64,000 nucleotides of DNA from Acrocarpospora catenulata (lineage in GTDB: Bacteria > Actinomycetota > Actinomycetes > Streptosporangiales > Streptosporangiaceae): contig NZ_JAHCST010000041.1 in the NCBI RefSeq assembly GCF_018476525.1, positions 1 to 64,000 of the forward strand, written 5' to 3'. Each line of letters starts with the position of its first letter. Position 1 is the first letter of the stretch. Of this stretch, positions 36,134 to 43,624 are shown in pieces. Under the pieces are notes generated by a model. That model searched no databases. It was not told the DNA's origin and worked only from the letters and a program-made list of their open reading frames with translations. The position numbers and the translations under genes are program-made.

Positions 36134-36970
36134 ATGGGGCAGAGTCCTGAAAGTCGCCATGAACGACGCAGAACGATCGGCGACATCCTCCGGAGGCACC
36201 GCGTCACCGCTTCCGTGGCCGCTGACGACGCCGGCGAAACCCTTGGCTGGTCACCGGAACGGCTCCACCGGGTGGAGAAGGGCCAGGCGGTCATTCGCAT
36301 GGTCGAAGCCAGAAACCTGCTCCGCTTGTACGGCGTTGCCGACCAGCCTCTGCTGGATCTCGTGTCGCGTACCGATCATTGGTGGGCCAAGTACTCCGAT
36401 CTCGTCGGGGAGTCCTTCGAGTCCTTGCTTGTCCTGGAGGACGGGGCGACCTGGCTGCGCACGCATCAGCCCAGCCTCGTCCCGGGGCTTCTCCAGACCG
36501 ACAGGTACGCCTGGGAACTCATGACCACGCTCAGCGACCAGCCTCTGGAGGCGATAGCGCAGCGCGTTGAGGTGCGCGCGGCCCGCCGGGCCGTCCTGAC
36601 CCGCGAACACCAGCCACTGCACCTTGCGGCCGTCATCGACGAGGCCGCGTTGCGGCGACCGGTGGGAGACACGTCGGTGATGCGGGAGCAGATCGAGTGG
36701 CTCATCGAAGCCGCGGGCCGCCCCAACGTCGAGATACGGGTCCGCACGCTGGACACGGGCCCGGACCTGGCGATGGGCTCCAGCTTCCACATCTTCGGCT
36801 TCGCGAACGGTGATCCGCCAGTAGCGCAGCAGGAGTTGCTGGATCGAGAACAGTTCACCGACCAGAGTGACGACGTTCAGCGGTACCTGCGGGCATTCGA
36901 GCACGCGACGGTGAGATCGCTGAATCCAGAGCAGTCGCTCGCCTTCATGACCACGCTCGTCCGCGCCTGA
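36134..36970 (+). CDS. XRE-type regulator with DUF5753 domain, second copy
   Basis: A 278-residue paralogue of the regulator at 34804: RRTIGDILRRHRVTASVAAD, HTH around AGETLGWSPERLHRVEKGQA, then WWAKYSDLVGESFESLLVLE, VIDEAALRRPVGDTSVMREQ and LAMGSSFHIFGF. With the DUF397 gene (37057) convergent behind it, this makes the usual HTH/DUF5753 plus DUF397 module, a regulator set common in Streptomyces development and antibiotic control (WhiJ-like). A strong terminator separates the two. Confidence 0.88.
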   Translation: MGQSPESRHERRRTIGDILRRHRVTASVAADDAGETLGWSPERLHRVEKGQAVIRMVEARNLLRLYGVADQPLLDLVSRTDHWWAKYSDLVGESFESLLVLEDGATWLRTHQPSLVPGLLQTDRYAWELMTTLSDQPLEAIAQRVEVRAARRAVLTREHQPLHLAAVIDEAALRRPVGDTSVMREQIEWLIEAAGRPNVEIRVRTLDTGPDLAMGSSFHIFGFANGDPPVAQQELLDREQFTDQSDDVQRYLRAFEHATVRSLNPEQSLAFMTTLVRA

Positions 36971-37006
36971 GAGACGCTCATGTCCCAATGTTCAGACCAA
37001 CATGGA

Positions 37007-37048
37007 CAGGGCGCCGTGACCGAGGGGGCCACGGCGCCCTGCTTCTTT
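37007..37048. terminator. Bidirectional terminator
   Basis: Twelve-bp stem CAGGGCGCCGTG / CACGGCGCCCTG, followed by CTTCTTTC, between convergent genes. Confidence 0.88.
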
Positions 37049-37056
37049 CTCAGGAG

Positions 37057-37266
37057 TCACCTCAGGTCGAATTCACCCGCCCTGGTTCCCGCCAGGAAGG
37101 CCTCCCACTCACTCCGGGTGAACCGCAGCACCGGCCCTCGGCGGTCCTTCGAGTCCCGCACGAGGATCTCGTCGAGCACGAAGGCCACCTCTACGCAGTT
37201 GTTGTTGTCCGCACCCGAGTACGTGCTCTTCGTGAAAGCCGGCATCGGCCGCTGGCTACCGCTCAT
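37057..37266 (-). CDS. DUF397 protein
   Basis: A 69-residue DUF397 protein: FTKSTYSGADNNNCVEVAFV, VRDSKDRRGPVLRFTRSEWE and FLAGTRAGEF are the family blocks. DUF397 proteins pair with DUF5753/XRE regulators and may act as antitoxin-like or anti-regulator partners. ATG 37266 is chosen for its spacing to GGGAG; 37275 has none and 37308 is longer than the family. Confidence 0.9.
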   Translation of the reverse strand: MSGSQRPMPAFTKSTYSGADNNNCVEVAFVLDEILVRDSKDRRGPVLRFTRSEWEAFLAGTRAGEFDLR

Positions 37267-37403
37267 CGCGCTCATCTCCCTGGTCTTGAGGCTTTCGCCG
37301 CGTGTCACAGCAGGCTCGGCGGCAGAGGTGGGAGCGCTACGGGGGGCGGAACAGGGTGCTGCGCGACAGGAACTGCGACGACCCGAAAACGGAGGAACGA
37401 GTA

Positions 37404-38363
37404 ATGACTGAGAACAACCTTCCCGTACTTCCCCAGCCGGACGTGCGCTTCCGTCTGTATGGCCCGACCGAGGTGACCTCGGATGGCCTTCCGGTGGACC
37501 TCGGTGAACCCAAGGTGCGGGCGTTGGTCGGCGCGCTGGCCCTGGCGGGCTCGAAACAGGTGCGGAGGGAGGAGTTGATGGCGTGGCTCTGGGAAGAGCC
37601 GCAGCCCGAGGGAGCGCGCGCCGAGTTCTACAAGGTGGTTTCCAAGACCCGGAAGCGACTGGAGAACCTCGGCTTCGACCTCAGGCGCGATGGATCGCTC
37701 TACCAGCTGGAGGTACCCGCCGACCGCGTGGACGTCCACGTTTTCCGGAGGGATACGCAACAGGCTCAGCAACTCCTCGGCAAGGACGATCACCAGGCCG
37801 TGAAACTGCTGCGCCGTGCGCTGGAACTGGCGAACGGCGACCTTATGGCCGACCTCGAGGGGCGCCGGATCGACGGGCTACGCCACCAAATGAACGAGAC
37901 CCGCAGACTGGCCACCTTGAACATGGCCAAGGCACGCCTCCGGTTGGGACAGCATCACGAACTGATCGGCGACTTGACCGGCGAGCACATCCGGCATCCC
38001 GGTGACGAGATGATCGCCGAGCTGCTGATGACCACGCTGCACCGGGCGGGTCGTCAGGGCGACGCCCAGCGGGTCTACCGCGAGCTACGTCGCCGCTTGC
38101 AGGAGACGCTTGCCACCGACAACCTGCGACGTCTCGATGATCTGTACCAGCGCATGCTCAACCACGATCCCGAACTCGACCCTCCGGCTGAGGAGCCGGT
38201 GGACGCCGACGCGCCAGGGTCCGCGAAGGCCAAGGACGGCCCCGACGAGCAGGTACGGCGTGAGCGGCCGAAGACCACAGGGTCGGAGGTCCACATCGAG
38301 TTCAACAAGAAGGTCATCGCGCCTGGATCGGTGTTCGGCATCTCGAACACGTTCCGTACCTGA
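37404..38363 (+). CDS. SARP-like regulator (OmpR-type HTH plus BTAD) with C-terminal FN/FGI motif
   Basis: The 319-residue protein has an AfsR/DnrI/SARP layout: winged helix (about 13-95, RFRLYGPTEVTSDGLPVDLG, RREELMAWLWEEPQPEGA, DLRRDGSLYQLEV), then the bacterial transcriptional activator domain (about 105-245, VHVFRRDTQQAQQLL, VYRELRRRLQETL). After a charged linker it ends with a short strand-rich motif VHIEFNKKV...SVFGISNTF that recurs near the start of the next protein. SARPs activate nearby operons, so this gene probably controls the NTPase/SPFH/DUF4407 genes. ATG 37404 follows GAGGAAC. Confidence 0.85.
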   Translation: MTENNLPVLPQPDVRFRLYGPTEVTSDGLPVDLGEPKVRALVGALALAGSKQVRREELMAWLWEEPQPEGARAEFYKVVSKTRKRLENLGFDLRRDGSLYQLEVPADRVDVHVFRRDTQQAQQLLGKDDHQAVKLLRRALELANGDLMADLEGRRIDGLRHQMNETRRLATLNMAKARLRLGQHHELIGDLTGEHIRHPGDEMIAELLMTTLHRAGRQGDAQRVYRELRRRLQETLATDNLRRLDDLYQRMLNHDPELDPPAEEPVDADAPGSAKAKDGPDEQVRRERPKTTGSEVHIEFNKKVIAPGSVFGISNTFRT

Positions 38364-38377
38364 GCGAGGTGAGTGCC

Positions 38378-40369
38378 ATGAATGGAGACGAGCAACGGCC
38401 GGAATCGGCCACGGCGGAACCTGAGGAACTGGCACCTGCGGCCGCAGCCAAGGCGATGCGGTTCAACCAGAGTGCGTTCACGACCTTCAACGGCCCGGTT
38501 CATGTCGATGGGGTCGCGGCCTTCGGCATTGCCAACGCGGTTTCGGGATCCGGTGCGCACCGGCTGGAAGGGCAGGTGCCGCCGGGTGTGATCAGGGATG
38601 CCTGCGACAAATACGCACGCCCAGAGAGCTACGCCTTCGCGCTGAAGGCCCTCCGCAGCGACCGGGTCATCGTCCTGTACGGCCCACGTGGCTCGGGCAA
38701 GCAGACAGGCGCACTCAACTTGACGCGCGAACTCGGCGATGACCGTGCTCTGATCATGCTGCGCCACGACCAGACTCTTGAGGATCTTGCCAAGCGCGAC
38801 TACCGAAGCGGCGCCGCGTACCTCGTTCTGGGCTGGTCAGGCGCCGACGCGGATTCCGACGGCGTAGACGTCGCCATTCTCGCGCTGGCCGAGAAGATCC
38901 AGGGAGAAGAAGGCACCCATCTCATCATCACGAGTGAGCGGCCGATTTCAGCGCTCGTGGCGCAATTTCATTGGGAGCGTCCCACCCTGGAAAGCATCCT
39001 GTGCGCGTACGACGTGCGAGAGGTGGAGGTCGACAGGGAAGTTCTGGAGGAGCACAGCCTGGCGGATCTTGTCCTGTTCGCGCGCAATCTGGCGGACGGC
39101 ATGGACCCCCAAACCTCACTCGGCGGGCTCGATCTGGCCAACCGGCGGAAGGTCGTGGCCTGGTTCGACTCCGAACCTACGCCCCATGAACTGCTTGAAG
39201 TGGCGGCTCTCGCCTTCCTCAACGGCTTACCGGAGAACAAATTCGAACCCTGGTTCGAGCGCTTGGCCGCTGCGATCATCCCTCCGCCGACTGAGGCTGA
39301 GGGACCGTTACAGCCGAAGGCGCTGTCCCAGACCAGGAAACGGGATGAGCGGTCGCTGATCACAGTCGTCAAACGCGCCGCCACTTCTCCGGAGGCCATC
39401 CCCGGCCAGACCAGACGTTGCGTGGAGTTCAAATCCCCGAGCTTCCGAGTCCATGTGATCGCCGAGTTGTGCGGTCGCTACCCCGAGAAGTTCTGGCGGC
39501 CGCTGTTCGGCTGGCTCAACGAGATCATCCGCACCCCTGATCCCGAAGTGCGCGACCTGGTCACCTACGGCCTGGCGCTACTCGCCGCACACGACTTCGA
39601 CAGTGTGCGGGAAGAGTTTCTGCAGCCATGGTCCGCTGGAGAGTACGGTCTGCGGGCCTGGACGGCCGCGGCGAACGTGCTGTCCTACATGTGTTTCGAC
39701 GACACAGTCGCGCCACTGGCACACAGGACCGCGATCAGGTGGTCGCGGAGCGAGAAGGTGCTGCGCCGATGCGCGGCAGCATTCGCGTTCTCTCATGCGG
39801 TCGGTGTGCTCTACCCGGCTGACGCGCTACGGCATCTCTGGCCGCTGTCCGAACGGTCCGAGACCGCGGAGAACGGCGCCGCGGCGATCGTTCTGCTGTA
39901 CGTCACGCTCACTACTGCCGGCACCGGCGACAACAAGGTGGTCCTCAAGGACCTCATTTCGCGGATGCGTTGGCTCCGGCAGACCGATATGGCCAGGCTC
40001 GGACACACCATCGACATCGCTGTGAACGTGCTTGGAGTGCAACTGGAGGAGCGGTCGGTGTCGGCGGAACATCTGCGCGCGCAGTCGGCCGACGCTCCGA
40101 TTTTCGGCGAGCTGTGGGCGCTGAGCGTGGTCAATCGCCCCAGACGCAGGGCGGTTTTCGCCGCCATTTTCGACATTCTCGCTGAGATCGACGACGGCGA
40201 TGAGGACCTGCCGGGCGCGGCCATCACCGCGCTCAGAGCGGCGCTGCCCGTGCACGAGCGCCGTCCGTTCGCAGTCGAGTTCGTCAGATACGCAATGTCC
40301 CGGGCCCCAGAGGACACGCCGCGGTTTGTCTCTCGCATCACATCGACCTTCAAAAGGGAGCTCCGATGA
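38378..40369 (+). CDS. STAND-like P-loop NTPase with helical C-terminal region
   Basis: The 663-residue protein begins with a disordered stretch, the motif FTTFNGPVHV...AAFGIAN (about 34-53) shared with the SARP C-terminus, then an NTPase core: Walker A GPRGSGKQ (102-109), a strand AAYLVLGWSGAD where Walker B is expected (canonical acidic pair not obvious), and a sensor-like THLIITSERP. Residues about 330-663 are helical and look like repeat or scaffold structure. It resembles signal-transduction NTPases (STAND group) but matches none I can name. ATG 38378 has AGGTGAG upstream; its stop overlaps the next start as ATGA. Confidence 0.7.
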   Translation: MNGDEQRPESATAEPEELAPAAAAKAMRFNQSAFTTFNGPVHVDGVAAFGIANAVSGSGAHRLEGQVPPGVIRDACDKYARPESYAFALKALRSDRVIVLYGPRGSGKQTGALNLTRELGDDRALIMLRHDQTLEDLAKRDYRSGAAYLVLGWSGADADSDGVDVAILALAEKIQGEEGTHLIITSERPISALVAQFHWERPTLESILCAYDVREVEVDREVLEEHSLADLVLFARNLADGMDPQTSLGGLDLANRRKVVAWFDSEPTPHELLEVAALAFLNGLPENKFEPWFERLAAAIIPPPTEAEGPLQPKALSQTRKRDERSLITVVKRAATSPEAIPGQTRRCVEFKSPSFRVHVIAELCGRYPEKFWRPLFGWLNEIIRTPDPEVRDLVTYGLALLAAHDFDSVREEFLQPWSAGEYGLRAWTAAANVLSYMCFDDTVAPLAHRTAIRWSRSEKVLRRCAAAFAFSHAVGVLYPADALRHLWPLSERSETAENGAAAIVLLYVTLTTAGTGDNKVVLKDLISRMRWLRQTDMARLGHTIDIAVNVLGVQLEERSVSAEHLRAQSADAPIFGELWALSVVNRPRRRAVFAAIFDILAEIDDGDEDLPGAAITALRAALPVHERRPFAVEFVRYAMSRAPEDTPRFVSRITSTFKRELR

Positions 40370-42063
40370 GTACGTCATATCCGATCATCACGCAGGCCGC
40401 CCTCGGGTCGGCCGGCAAGCGCTGGGCCTTCGGGTTGGGCGCGCGAGTACGGGCAGCCGATGAGATTCCCAGTCCGCTCGCCCACGAGGCCGTTGTCCTC
40501 ACCGACGGGGTCAACTACACCAGTAGCAAACACAAGCGTCTCGATCGGCGCGCCGCAGCCACGGTCAACGCCACCAGCTACTGCGTGGTGGACATGACAC
40601 GCGACAAGCTGCTCCCCGTACAGCTCCCACTGCAGTCGAGTGGCCTGGACGAGTTCACACTGCGCGTCACCTTCGCCTGCACTGTCAACGACGAGATCGT
40701 TGTGGCGAAGGTCGGCCACCGGGATTTGACCGATGCCCTCCTGACGTACTTGAAGGGCTATCACAAGCTCTATCAGCTTGGTCTCCAGCACCCGATCGAG
40801 TCAGTGCACATCGTGCAAGAAGATGCCCAACTCGAACTCAGCGTCTATACGCATGCGTCACCGATGGTGCTGCTCGGCATGCAGGTTGAGCTGTCGAGCG
40901 TTGAGGTGCTTACTCCCGCAGGGGTTCTCGACGAGCAGCGCAAGCTGGAGGAGCGACTTCGCGAACACAAACGCAGGCAGCATGAGATCGACCTGGAGCG
41001 GGAGCTTCAGACCAAGCAACGCTCGTACGAGAGGGATGACAAGCTCGACGAGCACCGGTTCACCCGCGAACTTTCCCGTGAAGAGGGGGAGACCGAGCGT
41101 GAGCGATTGGAGCGGAAAGCCCGTGAATCGCGGATGATCCGCGATCACCAGCGTGAAGAATACGAGTTCGATCACGAACAGAGCCAGCGCGCGCTCGCCG
41201 CCAAACTCCGTCAGGCCAAGATGTTTGGCCAGGAGACCGCTGATGATCCGTACGCGGTGATCTCCTACGCTGTGGCGAGCGGCGAGTTGAACTCGACTGA
41301 GCTGATTCGCCGCCTTGACGAGGATGCCAGGCGGCGACGCGACGATGAACTGCGTGCGGAGCAAGCTCGGGAAGACAGAGTCAACCTTCGAATCGAACGC
41401 GAATGGGAATACGAACTCGACGAGCGCCGTCACCAACACGAGTTGGAACGGCGACAGCAGGAGATCGACGCGTCGGCTGCCGAACGTAGTAACGACCTGG
41501 AACGCGACCGGGTGCGACTCGACATCGAGCGGGAGTCCGACTCCAGGAACTGGGAAGCCACTCGGGAAGACCGTGCCTGGACGCGGAAGAATGAAAAGCT
41601 CCGCCTCGAACACGACATAGCCCTCGCCCAGCAGCAGATTGAGGCCAGCCGCCGAGACCAGGACCGGCAGTGGGAACAGGAGCAGGCGCGCCTCGCCCAT
41701 GAGAGGGAGCTGCGGGCGCAGGAACTCGCTTCCAAGCGCGACGAGTACAGGTGGAGAGATGAGAAGGAGCAGAAGGCCTGGGAGCGCGAACAGAAGGCAC
41801 GCGAGCAGGAGCGAGCAGAACGGCGTGAGGCCGAGAGCCGGAAGCTGAAGGCACAGATCGCGCAGACCTTGATCGAGCGCGGTCATGTCGATCACACAGG
41901 CATGGCGGATGTCATCCTCAGCGTCGTCCAGGACATCACGAACGCTTCTCCGCCGGGCGAGATCGTGCAAGAGGAGGTGCCCGAGATCGCCACTGCGGAG
42001 GTGGTCGAGGACAGCACGCTTCCGCCTCCCCACACCGGTTTGCCGGAGGAGGAGATCGGATGA
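40366..42063 (+). CDS. SPFH/band-7-like protein with long coiled coil
   Basis: A 565-residue protein without signal peptide or membrane helix. Residues about 10-185 have the SPFH-like pattern: LRVTFACTVNDEIVVAKVGH, DLTDALLTYLKGYHKLYQLG, PMVLLGMQVELSSVEVLTPA. Residues 190-495 are a highly charged coiled coil (Glu/Arg/Lys/Gln-rich), broken at about 285-310 by a small ordered piece (DDPYAVISYAVASGELNSTE). The end is acidic and Pro-rich. SPFH proteins oligomerise into membrane-bound cages; here membrane contact would have to come from the DUF4407 partner. Starts inside the NTPase stop (ATGA overlap). Confidence 0.72.
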   Translation: MSTSYPIITQAALGSAGKRWAFGLGARVRAADEIPSPLAHEAVVLTDGVNYTSSKHKRLDRRAAATVNATSYCVVDMTRDKLLPVQLPLQSSGLDEFTLRVTFACTVNDEIVVAKVGHRDLTDALLTYLKGYHKLYQLGLQHPIESVHIVQEDAQLELSVYTHASPMVLLGMQVELSSVEVLTPAGVLDEQRKLEERLREHKRRQHEIDLERELQTKQRSYERDDKLDEHRFTRELSREEGETERERLERKARESRMIRDHQREEYEFDHEQSQRALAAKLRQAKMFGQETADDPYAVISYAVASGELNSTELIRRLDEDARRRRDDELRAEQAREDRVNLRIEREWEYELDERRHQHELERRQQEIDASAAERSNDLERDRVRLDIERESDSRNWEATREDRAWTRKNEKLRLEHDIALAQQQIEASRRDQDRQWEQEQARLAHERELRAQELASKRDEYRWRDEKEQKAWEREQKAREQERAERREAESRKLKAQIAQTLIERGHVDHTGMADVILSVVQDITNASPPGEIVQEEVPEIATAEVVEDSTLPPPHTGLPEEEIG

Positions 42064-43421
42064 CCGAGATGACCGAGTCGATGGTCCGTGACACAAGCCA
42101 ACATGACGGCGGCGGGCAGGGTGAGCCGCCACCTGTCCCGCTAAGGCGGAGATCAGGCCCGAGCCGCTTGCTCCGTGCTCTGATCGGCGTCCAAGAGAAT
42201 GTGCTGGACTGGGTGCCGGAGGATCGCCCGAAATTCACCCGTACGGGTGCGATCGTGCTGTGCACCGCACTAATCGCCGGGCTGTCGATGTGGATCGTCC
42301 TCCATGAGTTCCTGCGAGCGTCGCTGCCGATGAGTATCGCAGGTGCGGCATTCTGGGCCATCGTGATCGGAGTCTTCGACAGCTGGCTGATCTCCAGTTC
42401 ACACGGAGTGATCGGACGCGGTCGTTTCTGGGTGCTGGTGCCTCGACTGCTGATTTCGCTGCTGATCGGCATTCTGATTTCGGAGCCGGTAACGCTCAAG
42501 ATCTTTGAATCGGCGGTCGTCGAACAGATCAAGGCGGACAACCAGGCGGCTGTGGAAAACGTGGGCAAGGGATATGGCAACTGCTATCCGAAGCCGACGG
42601 CGGGTGCGGACTGCGCTGCGTACAAGCTCAGCATCAGTGCACCGGACTCCACCGAGCTTGATCGGTACAAGGGTCAGCGCACACAACTGCAGGACGTGTT
42701 GAAGCCGCTGAACAAGAAACTCGACAAGTTGAATGCGGCCGTGGCCGAGGAATGCGGTGGGTTCAAGACGGCACACACCAGCGGCCTGGCCGGCCCTGGA
42801 TGGCGTTGCGCGATGCGCAAGGAGCAGGTGAAGACGTTCCGCTCCGACCATGGCGTGGCAGAGAAAGAGGGACAACTCAACGACCTGAACAGGAAGATCA
42901 CGACGTTGACCACCTCACTTGGGGTCAGCACCGTGAACTACGAGCGGGAGGTCACCCGGCAGATCGAGGCCAAAATGGCGGAAGAGAGAGACAAGCACGC
43001 CGCCACGCCGGGGATCCTTGAGCGGTTCGAGGCGCTCAGTTCGCTGGCCTCCAGGAGTTGGGCAGTCTGGTGGGCGCATCTGCTGCTCGCTGGACTACTC
43101 ATTGTTATCGACTGCTACCCCGTGCTCACCAAGCTGATGAGTGCACCCAGTGCGTACGACCGCAGGATCGCAGCCCAATTGGAGAGCAAGGAGCGGCTGC
43201 ACGACAACGACCTCCGGCTGAACGAACGACTGCGTACTGGCGATGGCGACGTGCGGCTGCATCAGGAGGAGGCGCGAATCCGACATGCGATGGAGGAGAG
43301 CGACTTCGACACGCGATTGCGGACCGCCAGGCGTGAGGCTGACCTGCGGGAGCGGATCGACGCCTTGATCGAGCAGGCCAAGCGAGCCCGCAGCGCCCGC
43401 CAATCGACCTTTGCTGAATGA
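42060..43421 (+). CDS. DUF4407 membrane protein
   Basis: The 453-residue protein fits DUF4407: a basic N-terminus, LDWVPEDRPKFTRTG before helix 1, three helices at about 61-84, 90-110 and 124-145, an outward domain of about 190 residues with coiled-coil character and two Cys pairs (NCYPKPTAGADC and EECGG...WRC), and a fourth helix at about 336-357, followed by an inward charged tail. The function of the family is unknown. The ATGA overlap with the SPFH-like gene implies a fixed ratio and probable complex. Last gene of the operon. Confidence 0.85.
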   Translation: MTEMTESMVRDTSQHDGGGQGEPPPVPLRRRSGPSRLLRALIGVQENVLDWVPEDRPKFTRTGAIVLCTALIAGLSMWIVLHEFLRASLPMSIAGAAFWAIVIGVFDSWLISSSHGVIGRGRFWVLVPRLLISLLIGILISEPVTLKIFESAVVEQIKADNQAAVENVGKGYGNCYPKPTAGADCAAYKLSISAPDSTELDRYKGQRTQLQDVLKPLNKKLDKLNAAVAEECGGFKTAHTSGLAGPGWRCAMRKEQVKTFRSDHGVAEKEGQLNDLNRKITTLTTSLGVSTVNYEREVTRQIEAKMAEERDKHAATPGILERFEALSSLASRSWAVWWAHLLLAGLLIVIDCYPVLTKLMSAPSAYDRRIAAQLESKERLHDNDLRLNERLRTGDGDVRLHQEEARIRHAMEESDFDTRLRTARREADLRERIDALIEQAKRARSARQSTFAE

Positions 43422-43624
43422 GCCCGATTCGGCGGTTGAGTCGCGTCCCAGGGCAGCAGGCTCCCTTCCCCGTCCTGGGTGATCAGCCGTGAACATCCGG
43501 GCGGAATAAACCGACAATAAGCTCTTAAAGGGAAATATCAAGAAAAAATGGGCGGGGTGGGGATTGTGGGGGCGTTGATCGTTGGGGTGGCGCAGAATGG
43601 GGGCAACGAGGCGAAAGGGTGCGG

